A stretch of DNA of 64,000 nt, from the NCBI RefSeq assembly GCF_003952165.1, contig NZ_RXFT01000005.1:186001-250000 (forward strand), written 5' to 3'. The position numbers and the translations under genes were made by a program. The stretch's first letter is position 1. Each line of letters starts with the position of its first letter. A model generated the notes under the pieces. The model was given only the letters and a program-made list of their open reading frames with translations, had not been told where the DNA came from and searched no databases. The stretch is from Variovorax guangxiensis. Its GTDB lineage: Bacteria > Pseudomonadota > Gammaproteobacteria > Burkholderiales > Burkholderiaceae_C. This document shows, piece after piece, positions 26,463 to 34,781 of the stretch.

Positions 26463-27173
26463 ATGGCAAAGAAGGCGCCACGCCGCACCGCGCAACGCAT
26501 CCTCGAAGCCGCATTGGACCTGTTCAACCGCTTCGGGGAGCCGAACGTCTCGACCACGCTGGTGGCGAGCGAGCTCAACATCAGCCCGGGCAATCTCTAC
26601 TACCACTACCCGGCCAAGGAAGAGCTGATCAACAAGCTCTACGAGGCCTACGAAGCCGAGCTCGACGAGCTGCTGCACGCCAGCGAGGGCGTGCACGACG
26701 TGGAGGACGCCTGGTTCTTCATGCACAGCCTGTTCGAGTTGATCTGGCGCTACCGCTTTCTCTACCGCGACCTCAACGACCTGCTCAGCAAGAACCGCAG
26801 GCTGGAGACCCAGTTCCAGCTGGTGCTGAAGAACAAGGCGCGCGCCATCCGCCAGCTCATCGCCGGCCTGAGCCGCGCCGGCCACCTGGAGATCGACGTG
26901 CACGAGGTCGACACGCTCGCGCAGAGCATGGTGGTGGTGCTGACCTACTGGCTGAGCTACGAATACGTGCGCAACCCGCGCGAGGCACTGGAACCCGAAC
27001 ATGCGCAAGGCGCGCTGATGCGCGGCGGCCTCCATGCATTGCACCTGCTCGCGCCCTACCTCGGGCCCGAACAGCGGCGCCACCTGCTGGCGCTCGGCAA
27101 TGCCTACAACGGCGAAGACTCCGGCAACAACGGGACCGGCGCCTCGGCTTCTCCTGTCGATATGGCGGTCTAG
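26463..27173 (+). CDS. TetR-family transcriptional regulator
   Basis: A 236-residue regulator with the N-terminal helix-turn-helix (VASELNISPGNLYYHYPAK, about residues 40-58) and a helical ligand-binding C-terminal domain; the last 20 residues are a flexible Gly/Asn/Ser tail. I choose ATG 26463 (MAKKAPRR); an upstream in-frame start at 26391 reads through promoter sequence. It lies between a phasin gene and a TPR gene (3 bp downstream), so it may control PHA or acyl-CoA genes. The target is inferred only from position. Confidence 0.88.
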   Translation: MAKKAPRRTAQRILEAALDLFNRFGEPNVSTTLVASELNISPGNLYYHYPAKEELINKLYEAYEAELDELLHASEGVHDVEDAWFFMHSLFELIWRYRFLYRDLNDLLSKNRRLETQFQLVLKNKARAIRQLIAGLSRAGHLEIDVHEVDTLAQSMVVVLTYWLSYEYVRNPREALEPEHAQGALMRGGLHALHLLAPYLGPEQRRHLLALGNAYNGEDSGNNGTGASASPVDMAV

Positions 27174-27176
27174 AAC

Positions 27177-28019
27177 ATGCCCCACCACGATTTCAAACCG
27201 CTTTCGCTGATGTCCGCCGGCGCCCCCGGCACCAATGCCGGCACCGAACCCTGGACTCCCCTGCCCTGGGCCGACTCTCCCCGCTACGACGCGCGCAGCG
27301 TTCTGCCTCACTGGGCGCGCCTGCATGCCGGCCACGAACTGCCGGTGCCCGCCGAGGGCTCGGCGCTCGCCGAGGGCTGGGCGCTGTATCACAGCGGCGA
27401 GTTCGAGCGCGCCGCGGCCATCGGGCTGCTGCAGGGCGCCGAGGGAATGGCGCTGGCCAATCAGGCGACCGCGATCTACGCCAACTACCTGGAGCCGCGC
27501 GAATCGGTGCGGCTCGCGATGTTCCGCCAGGTCATCGAACGCGCCGGCGCGCAGGCCGACTCCGAGCCCGACAACTGCCAGGCGCTCTACTGGCAGTCAT
27601 ATGCGCTGGGCCGCTACAGCCAGGGCATCAGCGTGGCGCGCGCGCTGGCGCAGGGCCTGGGCAGCAAGCTCAAGGGCGCGCTGGAGCGGGTGATCGAGCT
27701 GCAGCCCCGACACGCGGACGCGCACCTCGCACTGGCCTCGTTCCACGCCGAAGTGATCGACAAGGTCGGCGCGCTGGTCGGGCGCATGACCTACGGCGTG
27801 CGCTCCGAAACCTCGCTGGAGCTGTTCGAGCGCGGGCTCGAACTGCATCCCCATTCGGCCGCCGGAATGATGGAATACGCCCGCGCGCAGCTGATGCTCC
27901 ACGGCGAATCGCGCATGGGCGAGGCGACGCGGCTGTACGAAAAGGCGGCGGCGCTGAAGCCCGCGGATGCGCGGGAGCGGCTGGACGTGGAACTGGCAAG
28001 GGCCGGGCTGCGGGACTGA
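27177..28019 (+). CDS. TPR-repeat protein
   Basis: A 280-residue, helix-rich protein with tetratricopeptide-like units, for example WALYHSGEFERAAAIG, LQPRHADAHLALASFH and LHPHSAAGMMEYARAQ. There is no signal peptide, so it is probably cytoplasmic. TPR proteins act as scaffolds; nothing shows the partner. It starts 3 bp after the TetR stop, so the two are co-transcribed and may be functionally linked. Confidence 0.75.
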   Translation: MPHHDFKPLSLMSAGAPGTNAGTEPWTPLPWADSPRYDARSVLPHWARLHAGHELPVPAEGSALAEGWALYHSGEFERAAAIGLLQGAEGMALANQATAIYANYLEPRESVRLAMFRQVIERAGAQADSEPDNCQALYWQSYALGRYSQGISVARALAQGLGSKLKGALERVIELQPRHADAHLALASFHAEVIDKVGALVGRMTYGVRSETSLELFERGLELHPHSAAGMMEYARAQLMLHGESRMGEATRLYEKAAALKPADARERLDVELARAGLRD

Positions 28020-28090
28020 ACCGCGTCGGTACGGTCGTGTACCGCAGGATTTAAGATGCGGGCTTTCCGCTTTATATCCCCCTGACCGAC

Positions 28091-28348
28091 ATGTCCGACC
28101 TCAACGCCCTGTTCGAAGCCGCCCAGGCCAATTCCAAGCTGCTCGCCGAGCGCCCCGACAACCCGACGCTGCTGAAGATCTACGCCCTGTTCAAGCAGGC
28201 CACCGAGGGCGACAACACCGCCAAGAAGCCCAGCTTCAGCGACATCGTCGCCCGTGCCAAGTGGGACGCGTGGACGGCCCAGAAGGGCCTGGGCGCCGAC
28301 GAAGCCAAGCAGAAGTACATCGACCTGATCGAATCGCTGCGCGGCTGA
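28091..28348 (+). CDS. Acyl-CoA-binding protein (ACBP family)
   Basis: An 85-residue four-helix protein, the full length of eukaryotic ACBP. It has the hallmark segments LLKIYALFKQATEGD (27-41) and KWDAWTAQKGLGADEAKQKYID (region 58-79), with the conserved Y, K and W of the acyl-CoA pocket. It binds long-chain acyl-CoA esters and buffers their free pool. ACBP is widespread in eukaryotes but patchy in bacteria. Neighbouring phasin and thioesterase genes make a role in acyl-CoA/PHA handling sensible. The ATG at 28091 has no clear Shine-Dalgarno. Confidence 0.9.
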   Translation: MSDLNALFEAAQANSKLLAERPDNPTLLKIYALFKQATEGDNTAKKPSFSDIVARAKWDAWTAQKGLGADEAKQKYIDLIESLRG

Positions 28349-28367
28349 ACGCCGACTCGCGGCCCGC

Positions 28368-29282
28368 TCAGCCCGGCAGCTTCGTATCGGCGAAGCGCCG
28401 GATGGGCTGCACGAAGGCGAGGTCCGCGCCGTCGAGCACGTCGCGGCCTTCCAGGCTTTCGAAGCGCAGCCCGGTTTCGGCCTCGATGAAGGCCAGCGGG
28501 CGCTGCGAGGTGCCGAAGTCTTCCAGGTCGCGGGCCACGCCCGAATCCAGGTAAGTGCCCTGGCTCATCAGGTAGGCGATGGCGCTGAGTTCGCCGGTCG
28601 CTTCGCTGATGAAGGCGACCACCTTCCAGAAGTCGCGCGGAATGCGGATGCCGAATCTCTCCGGGTCGTCCTGCCGCAGGATCGGGCCGGTGAAGACGCT
28701 GATTCGCTTGTCGTCGCCCTGGGCGTTGCCGAGGACGTAGTCCTCCAGGTCGCCCCAGAGCCCGTCGTTGAAGGGCTGCCACTGGGGGCAGGCGTTGGTG
28801 GCGAAGAAGGTGTCGATGTTGGCCCTCTGCGCCGTCGCCAGCGGGCCCCAGTTCGGGTCCTGCCTGCGCGTCATGTGCCCGCGAGAGAACTTGCCTTCCT
28901 GCCCGGGGCCGTAGGCCTCGCGCAGCATCTGGTATTCCTTTTTGATGCGGCCGTCGTAGTTCCAGGTGTCGTGGCGCGGGACGTTCTTCGACTTCGAGCC
29001 ATCGATGTTGCAGGCAGAGTAGAGCGGCACGCGCCGCGAGATGCACTGCACCGTGCTGAAGTGCTGGTACTTGAGCTCGAAGGAGCCGTCCTCGAGCGTG
29101 GCGATGTCGTCCGTGGAAATGGATTCGCCGATGGCCGGCAGTTCCACGTGCCAGTCATCCCCCAGGAAGCCAGGTGCATAGCCTTTGCGGCCCTTGAAGA
29201 ACTCCGGCGGCTTCGGCGTCGCGGCGACGCGCTGGATGCCGGCCCACGAACTGCTCACGACCTGGATGTCTGCGTCGGACAT
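28368..29282 (-). CDS. DNA/RNA non-specific endonuclease (NUC family)
   Basis: A 304-residue protein with a NUC domain from about residue 70. The active-site motif is SRGH (133-136), a variant of DRGH with the general base H136 kept. The magnesium site is expected at N163 (TNACPQ) and E180 (LWGDLE). The usual NID segment occurs at 92-94. There is no signal peptide, so an active enzyme would threaten the host; the extra N-terminal ~70 residues could hold it latent. It is the last gene after a subtilase and a small protein on the same strand. A strong AGGAGGAGG ribosome-binding site lies just below an intrinsic terminator. Confidence 0.85.
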   Translation of the reverse strand: MSDADIQVVSSSWAGIQRVAATPKPPEFFKGRKGYAPGFLGDDWHVELPAIGESISTDDIATLEDGSFELKYQHFSTVQCISRRVPLYSACNIDGSKSKNVPRHDTWNYDGRIKKEYQMLREAYGPGQEGKFSRGHMTRRQDPNWGPLATAQRANIDTFFATNACPQWQPFNDGLWGDLEDYVLGNAQGDDKRISVFTGPILRQDDPERFGIRIPRDFWKVVAFISEATGELSAIAYLMSQGTYLDSGVARDLEDFGTSQRPLAFIEAETGLRFESLEGRDVLDGADLAFVQPIRRFADTKLPG

Positions 29283-29298
29283 GGAAAGCCTCCTCCTG

Positions 29299-29326
29299 AA
29301 AAAAACCGGGGCCGAAAACGGCCCCG
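29299..29326 (-). terminator. Intrinsic terminator/attenuator between the small protein and the nuclease
   Basis: On the minus strand an 8-bp GC stem (CGGGGCCG, loop TTTT, CGGCCCCG; 29307-29326) is followed after one G by seven Ts (29305-29299). The AGGAGGAGG ribosome-binding site of the nuclease begins 2 bases later. The nuclease would then depend on readthrough, or on a promoter hidden inside the small gene. Confidence 0.8.
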
Positions 29327-29349
29327 TTGGATGCGTGCACGCTGCGCGG

Positions 29350-29601
29350 CTACTTCGCGAGCTTGGCCCGTGCGTTTTTCAGATTGAAGACAGGCTTGCG
29401 GATTTCCGCGAAGGTGGGCTGGGAGACGGCCCATTCGGGGTTCTGCTCGAGGGCGGCGAGCTGCTCCTCGTCGACCTGGGCTTCCATCAGGGTGCTGGTC
29501 TTGGCCGTCAGCACCACGCCCGGCACGCAGCGGCGCAGCCGTGCTTCCGCCGACAATTTCTTGCGGGGACTGCCTGTGTAGGTCAACACGATGCTGGTCA
29601 C
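29350..29601 (-). CDS. Small protein, possible stand-alone I9-like protease inhibitor/propeptide
   Basis: An 83-residue protein starting at GTG 29601, which overlaps the subtilase stop as GTGA; a longer frame to 29637 lies inside the subtilase gene. The middle reads like the second half of a subtilisin propeptide (inhibitor I9): a strand, VDEEQLAALEQNPEWAVSQP (about residues 44-63), similar to the family pattern of Glu-Glu-x-Leu, an acidic-proline turn and a following strand. The C-terminus is basic (KNARAKLAK). If it is such a domain, it could chaperone or inhibit the protease in trans. The resemblance is by eye and weak; hypothetical protein is the safe name. Confidence 0.6.
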   Translation of the reverse strand: MTSIVLTYTGSPRKKLSAEARLRRCVPGVVLTAKTSTLMEAQVDEEQLAALEQNPEWAVSQPTFAEIRKPVFNLKNARAKLAK

Positions 29602-31229
29602 TTCAGAACTCCAAAACCTTCGTACTCGGCCTGCCAACCCACCTTTTTCGCTGCCTTGGACAGCATCCTGACGATGGCGTCGGCCTTTTCAGGGCCTCCC
29701 GGCATGTTAAGCAGCTTGTTATCCCCTGACAACAAACGGGCCGCCATTCCCGAGGAGTACGGCGTGGCCATCGAAGTTCCGGACATCATGGCGTACCTGT
29801 CGCCCGGAAAAGCCGACAGCACCGCCACGCCGGGGCCGATGAAATCGGTGGAAAGCCCGTAGTTCGAGAACTCGGCGACGAATTCCTTGCGGCGGCGAAT
29901 CTCGCTTTCCTGGAAGCTCTCGGGGCAGTCCGCCGGAAAGGTCCCGTCGCGCCCCAGCGCGCCCACCGCCAGGGTGTGGCTGTAGCGGGCGGGGTAGCGC
30001 AGGAGCGACTGGCCGTCGTTGCCGGTGGCGGCGAACACCACCACGCCCGCGTTGCGCGCCTTCTCGAGGATGTCGGGCATCTCCGGCATCGGCTCCAGGC
30101 TGCCCATGCTGATGTTGACGATATGGCAGCCGTCGGCGATCGCCCGGTCGAGCGCGCTCGCGATGTCGGTCGACTTGGCGCGCCCGCGCTCGCCGCTCTT
30201 CGGACAGACGCGGTAGGCCATCAGCCGGCAGGCGGGCGCGAGGCCGTAGATGCCGGTGTCCGCCGCCATCCGGCCCGCGATGATGCCGGCGACATGGGTG
30301 CCGTGCCCGATGCCGTTGTCCAGGAAATCCGCCGGGTTCTCGCCGGTGACGAAGCAGCCTCCGCCCGCCACCGCGATGCCGGCGTGCGGCCCGACGCCGC
30401 TGTCGATCACGCCCACCGTCACGCCCTCGCCCGCCTGCGCATCGTAGGGCGCGTAGTTCGCCAGCAGCTGAAAACTGTCGGGCGACAGCGGCGCGGCCAG
30501 CACGTTCAGGCGCTTGGGCGCATCGACCCGCTCGAAGCCCTTCACGAACACCGACCAGTGCGTGTGCTCCGGCTCGACCAGGATCATTTCCACGCGCCGG
30601 TAGAGCACCGGAATCCCCAGGCTCGCGATGCCGTCGCCGTCGGTCACGGCCGGCACGTGCGCGCCGTCCCAGTCCACCAGCGCCTTCATCCGCACGCCCG
30701 CCACCGGCTTGCCCTGCGCGTCGGCAAAACGCACTTCGAAGCGCTTGACCTTGGTGCCCGCGGCGACCTGGATCGCGCTCGCCTCCAGTTCGTCGCCCAG
30801 CGGGCGGATGTATTGCAAATAGGCCCACGCCGCCGGCGCGATCCGCAACCCCGGCGTGTTGCGGCGCATGGCCAGCAGGGCCGACGAATTGGCGCGCATC
30901 ACCGACACGCCCTCGACCTGCTTGAGCAGCTTCATCCTCGGCGCGCCGCGGCCGCGCACGCCCTCGCCTATCGCATCCGCCGCGTTGCCGAGGTTGATCG
31001 CGCTCAGCGTCGCCAGCTCCGCGCCACCGGCCTCCGCCGTGCGGGGCGGCCAGACGATCACGTCGTCGGAGAACTTCGGCTCCAGCGCCATGCGGCGCAG
31101 GCGAAGCTCCTGCAGCAGGCGCTCCAGCTTCTTTTCATCCGATTCCGAAAGCTCGCTCTTCATGGACGGAAGATTGCCGTTGTTGTCGCGCCTGTGGACT
31201 TTCCGTCGCTCGTTCGCTGCTGCAGCCAT
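29598..31229 (-). CDS. Intracellular subtilisin-like serine protease (S8)
   Basis: A 543-residue protein with no signal peptide or membrane segment. The catalytic set is complete: D276 (GVIDSG), H309 (GHGTH), oxyanion N404 (TGND) and S486 (GTSMATP). Before the protease domain (about 260-500) are a charged coiled-coil-like N-terminus (25-50), a short segment at 105-135 that could be a propeptide-like fold, and a beta-rich, transthyretin/Ig-like module at about 160-235 (RFEVRFADAQGKPVAGVRM). The ATG has the Shine-Dalgarno AAGGAGAG. It is coupled by GTGA to the small protein, with a non-specific nuclease gene after it. This suggests a controlled protease-effector unit rather than nutrition. Confidence 0.88.
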   Translation of the reverse strand: MAAAANERRKVHRRDNNGNLPSMKSELSESDEKKLERLLQELRLRRMALEPKFSDDVIVWPPRTAEAGGAELATLSAINLGNAADAIGEGVRGRGAPRMKLLKQVEGVSVMRANSSALLAMRRNTPGLRIAPAAWAYLQYIRPLGDELEASAIQVAAGTKVKRFEVRFADAQGKPVAGVRMKALVDWDGAHVPAVTDGDGIASLGIPVLYRRVEMILVEPEHTHWSVFVKGFERVDAPKRLNVLAAPLSPDSFQLLANYAPYDAQAGEGVTVGVIDSGVGPHAGIAVAGGGCFVTGENPADFLDNGIGHGTHVAGIIAGRMAADTGIYGLAPACRLMAYRVCPKSGERGRAKSTDIASALDRAIADGCHIVNISMGSLEPMPEMPDILEKARNAGVVVFAATGNDGQSLLRYPARYSHTLAVGALGRDGTFPADCPESFQESEIRRRKEFVAEFSNYGLSTDFIGPGVAVLSAFPGDRYAMMSGTSMATPYSSGMAARLLSGDNKLLNMPGGPEKADAIVRMLSKAAKKVGWQAEYEGFGVLK

Positions 31230-31298
31230 GGACTCTCTCTCCTTTGCCGCTTTATCGCACGAGGACGGTTTCGCGCCCGTGAATCGCCCCGTGGCGAA

Positions 31299-32549
31299 CT
31301 AGCCCACGATGCCCCGCTCGTGCAGCGCCGCGATCTGCTGCGTGCTCAACCCGATCTCCTTCAGCACCGCGTCGGTGTCCGCCCCCAGCGCGGGCGCGTT
31401 GCGCCGGTGGCTGGCCGGCGTGAGCGACAGCTTCGGTACGAAGCCGGGCACCGCGAGATCGCTGCCGTCGGACATGCACACCTGCTGCAGCATGCCGCGC
31501 GCGGCGTAGTGCGGATCGGCCGCAATGTCGGCGATGGTGTAGATGCGCCCGGCCGGCACATGCGCCGCGTCGAGCGCGGCCAGCACCTGGCTCACCGTGC
31601 GCTGCGCGGCCCAGTCGCCGATGGCGGCGTCCAGCATTTCCACCTGCGCCACACGGCCCGTATTGCCGGCCAGCGCCGGGTCGGCCGCGAGGTCGGGCCG
31701 GCCGATGCATTCCATGAGCCGGCGGAAGATGCTGTCGCCGTTGCCCGCGACGATGGCGTAGCCGCCGTCCGCGCAGCGGTAGGCATTGGTCGGTGCGATG
31801 CCCGGCAAGGCGCTGCCGGCCGCCTCGCGCACCGCGCCGAAGGCGCCGTACTCGGGCAGCAGGCTTTCCATGCAGTTGAAGACAGCCTCGTACAGCGCCA
31901 CGTCGACCACCTGCCCGCGCCCTTTTGGGAATTCCGCGCTCACCGTCGCATGCCGGTGCTGCATCGCCATCAGCACGCCGATCACGCCGTGCAGCGAGGC
32001 CAGCGTGTCGCCGATCGAGACGCCCACGCGCACCGGCACCCGGCCAGGCTCGCCTGTGAGGTGGCGCAGCCCGCCCATGGCCTCGGCCACCACGCCGAAG
32101 CCGGGGCGGTCGCGGTAGGGCCCGGTCTGGCCGTAGCCGCTGATGCGCAGCATCACCAGCGCGGGGTTGGCGGCCAGCAGCTCGTCGGGGCCGAGGCCCC
32201 AGCCTTCCATCGCGCCGGGGCGGAAGTTCTCGATCAGCACGTCGGCCTCGGCAGCGAGCTGCCGCACGATGGCCTGCGCCTCCGCCTCGCGCAGGTCCAG
32301 CGCCAGCGAGCGCTTGTTGCGCGACTGCACCTGCCACCAGACGGAGGTGCCGTCCTTCAGCAGCCGCCAGGTGCGCAGCGGGTCGCCCGCGCCCGGCGGC
32401 TCGATCTTGATGACCTCGGCACCGAAGTCGGCCAGCGTGCGCGCGGCGAAAGGCCCGGCGATGAGCTGCCCGAGCTCGATGACCTTGAGGCCGGCCAGCG
32501 GGCCGGCCGGCGAAGCGGATGCGGTGTTGGTTGAAGCGGTCGTCGTCAT
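31299..32549 (-). CDS. CaiB/BaiF-type (family III) CoA transferase
   Basis: A 416-residue protein with the family N-terminus LAGLKVIELGQLIAGPFAAR, the block ADFGAEVIKIEPP, and the expected catalytic aspartate in the region of GRGQVVDVALYEA. It moves CoA between an acyl-CoA donor and a free acid by an aspartyl-CoA intermediate; the natural acid is unknown. I start at ATG 32549 (MTTTAST) and reject a start 51 bp upstream that adds an Arg-rich leader. It diverges from the AraC gene and is downstream of nothing, so it is probably monocistronic. It precedes the subtilase gene by 69 bp on the same strand. Confidence 0.87.
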   Translation of the reverse strand: MTTTASTNTASASPAGPLAGLKVIELGQLIAGPFAARTLADFGAEVIKIEPPGAGDPLRTWRLLKDGTSVWWQVQSRNKRSLALDLREAEAQAIVRQLAAEADVLIENFRPGAMEGWGLGPDELLAANPALVMLRISGYGQTGPYRDRPGFGVVAEAMGGLRHLTGEPGRVPVRVGVSIGDTLASLHGVIGVLMAMQHRHATVSAEFPKGRGQVVDVALYEAVFNCMESLLPEYGAFGAVREAAGSALPGIAPTNAYRCADGGYAIVAGNGDSIFRRLMECIGRPDLAADPALAGNTGRVAQVEMLDAAIGDWAAQRTVSQVLAALDAAHVPAGRIYTIADIAADPHYAARGMLQQVCMSDGSDLAVPGFVPKLSLTPASHRRNAPALGADTDAVLKEIGLSTQQIAALHERGIVG

Positions 32550-32812
32550 GCGCCCGAGTGTGCCGCGCCGCCGCAGCCACCCGCCGGGGCGGGAAAACAC
32601 CTATGAATTCTTGACACCGCAGGCCGCGCCGATTCCGCAGTGCAGCAACGACAGCCCCGTCCGGCCCGCTCCCCCGGGGAGAAAGGCCCTTGCTGCGGCG
32701 CAATGAGGGCCGGCAGGGCGGCCTCCAGCGGCCCTTCCAGGGTCAAGAAAGTATCAATTCAGGGCGCTATCTCTGGTTGTTGGCATCGGGAGCGATTCGT
32801 ACAGTCCGCCCC
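32550..32812. promoter_or_regulatory. Divergent intergenic region (CoA transferase / AraC regulator)
   Basis: 263 bp. A TTGACA hexamer lies near 32614, reading rightward, without a convincing -10 at the usual distance. An AT-richer stretch (about 32740-32775) precedes the AraC gene. I see no clear operator symmetry. Confidence 0.3.
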
Positions 32813-33703
32813 ATGCAACCCGACCTGGAAATCGTCGAAGTCCGCGGTGACGAATCGTTCACCTGCTGGGCCCACGGCTACCCGTACCGCACCGTGCGCT
32901 GGCACTTCCATCCCGAGTACGAGATCCAGCTGATCGTCGAGACCGAGGGCGTGTATTTCGTGGGCGACCACGTCGGCCACTTCGAGCCGGGCAACCTGGT
33001 GCTGATGGGCCCCGACCTGCCCCACAACTGGATCAGCGACGTGCCCGCCGGCCAGAGCGTGGAGCGGCGCGGCATCGTGATCCAGTTCCCGGCCTCGCTG
33101 GTGCAGGGCATGGCCGCGGCCTTCCCCGAATTCGAGCGCGTCGCGCCGCTGCTGGCCGAATCGGGCTCGGGCCTGCTGTTTTCGGCCGAAACCGCCGCGG
33201 CGGCCAAGCCCATCATGGAATCGCTGCTGCAGGCGCGCGGCCTGCGCCGGGTGATCCTGCTGCTGTCGCTGCTCGAGCTGCTGGCCGACGGCCAGGACCG
33301 CCAGCGCCTCGCGAGCCCGGCCTTCAAGCCCGACCCGAAGGCCTTCATGTCGCACGCCATCAACAACGTGCTGGCGCACATCGCCGCCAACCTCGGCGAC
33401 GAGCTGCGCGAGCCGATGCTGGCCGAGCTGGTGGGCCAGAGCCCGAGCGCGTTCTCGCGCTCCTTCCGCAAGCACACGGGCCAGTCCTTCGTGCGCTACG
33501 TGAACCGGCTGCGCATCAGCCGCGCCTGCGAGCTTCTCACCAGCAGCGAGAAGCCCGTGCTCGACGTCTGCATGGACGTGGGCTTCAACAACGTGTCGAA
33601 CTTCAACCGGCAGTTCCTGCTGCACAAGCGCATGCCGCCGACCAAGTTCCGCAAGTTCCACCGCATGCAGGCAGCCGCCTCGCGTGCCGCCAGCCCGCCG
33701 TAG
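32813..33703 (+). CDS. AraC-family transcriptional regulator
   Basis: A 296-residue protein with an N-terminal cupin sensor (WHFHPEYEIQLIVETEG, region 28-44, and GNLVLMGPDLPHNW) and two C-terminal helix-turn-helix units (LAELVGQSPSAFSRSFRKH and VCMDVGFNNVSNFNRQF). The sensor probably binds a sugar or polyol. I start at ATG 32813 (MQPDLEI); the frame further upstream is promoter sequence. It precedes, in the same direction, a complete sugar importer and pentitol enzymes, and is probably their activator. Confidence 0.9.
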   Translation: MQPDLEIVEVRGDESFTCWAHGYPYRTVRWHFHPEYEIQLIVETEGVYFVGDHVGHFEPGNLVLMGPDLPHNWISDVPAGQSVERRGIVIQFPASLVQGMAAAFPEFERVAPLLAESGSGLLFSAETAAAAKPIMESLLQARGLRRVILLLSLLELLADGQDRQRLASPAFKPDPKAFMSHAINNVLAHIAANLGDELREPMLAELVGQSPSAFSRSFRKHTGQSFVRYVNRLRISRACELLTSSEKPVLDVCMDVGFNNVSNFNRQFLLHKRMPPTKFRKFHRMQAAASRAASPP

Positions 33704-33741
33704 CGCACGGCACCTCACCGAGTTCCCCCGCGTCGTTTCCG

Positions 33742-33766
33742 GCGCGGCGCAAGAAAGGCGCCGCGC
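33742..33766 (+). terminator. GC-rich hairpin between AraC gene and receptor gene
   Basis: GCGCGGCGC (33742-33750) and GCGCCGCGC (33758-33766) pair perfectly around AAGAAAG. A T6 run occurs only 20 bases later (33786-33791), so this could be a weak terminator for araC or an attenuator of the importer operon. Confidence 0.4.
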
Positions 33767-33826
33767 GGGGCGGCCCTTTGCCAGCGTTTTTTCAAACAGC
33801 GAGACAACCTCAAGGAGACAGCCACC

Positions 33827-34756
33827 ATGACGAAACTTCTCAAAGCCACCGCCCTCGCCGCATGCATCGCCGCGCTGGTCTGCGGCGCTTCGGCCGCGCA
33901 GGCCCAGTCGGCGAAGCAGCCGCTGCGCATCGGCATGACCTTCCAGGAGCTCAACAACCCCTACTTCGTGACCATGAAGCAGGCGCTGGAAGAAGCCGCC
34001 GCCAGCATCGGCGCGACCGTGGTCACCACCGACGCGCGGCACGACGTGGCCAAGCAGATCGGCGACGTGGAAGACATGATCCAGAAGAAGGTCGACATCC
34101 TCCTGCTGAACCCGACCGACTCCACCGGCGTGCAGTCGGCCGTGCGCTCGGCCAAGAAGGCGAACGTGGTGGTGGTGGCGGTGGACGCCAACGCGCAGGG
34201 CCCGGTCGATTCCTTCGTGGGCTCCAAGAACACCGACGCCGGCCGCCTGGCCTGCGACTACCTCGCGAAGAACATCGGCGAGAAGGGCGACGTGGCCATC
34301 CTCGACGGCATTCCGGTGGTGCCCATCCTGGAGCGCGTGAAGGGCTGCCGCGAGGCGCTTGCCAGGTACCCCGGCATCAAGGTGGTGAGCACGCAGAACG
34401 GCAAGCAGGAGCGCGCCACCGCGCTCACCGTGACCGAGAACATCCTGCAGGCCAACAAGGACCTGAAGGGCATCTTCAGCGTGAACGACGGCGGCTCGAT
34501 GGGCGCGCTCGCGGCCATCGAGGCGAGCGGCAAGGACGTGAAGCTCGCCAGCGTGGACGGCGCGCCCGAGGCCATCAAGGCGATGCAGAAGCCGGGCTCG
34601 AAGTTCATCGCGACCACCGCGCAGTACCCGCGCGACCAGATCCGCCTGGCCATCGGCATCGCGCTGGCGAAGAAGTGGGGCGCCAACGTGCCGGCCGCCG
34701 TGCCGGTGGACGTGAAGCTGATCGACGCCGAAGGCGCGAAGACCTTCACTTGGTAA
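33827..34756 (+). CDS. Sugar ABC transporter periplasmic substrate-binding protein (RbsB type)
   Basis: A 309-residue receptor: signal peptide cleaved after AQA (about residue 26), then the family pattern [36 protein letters not shown] and [16 protein letters not shown]. It delivers a sugar or polyol to the ATPase and permease encoded immediately downstream. A good AAGGAG site precedes the ATG. It is closer to the classical RbsB/XylF layout than the receptor at 2534. Given the enzymes later in the operon, a pentose or pentitol ligand is likely. Confidence 0.9.
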   Translation: MTKLLKATALAACIAALVCGASAAQAQSAKQPLRIGMTFQELNNPYFVTMKQALEEAAASIGATVVTTDARHDVAKQIGDVEDMIQKKVDILLLNPTDSTGVQSAVRSAKKANVVVVAVDANAQGPVDSFVGSKNTDAGRLACDYLAKNIGEKGDVAILDGIPVVPILERVKGCREALARYPGIKVVSTQNGKQERATALTVTENILQANKDLKGIFSVNDGGSMGALAAIEASGKDVKLASVDGAPEAIKAMQKPGSKFIATTAQYPRDQIRLAIGIALAKKWGANVPAAVPVDVKLIDAEGAKTFTW

Positions 34757-34781
34757 CCCACGCCCGAAGCAGCGCACGGCC

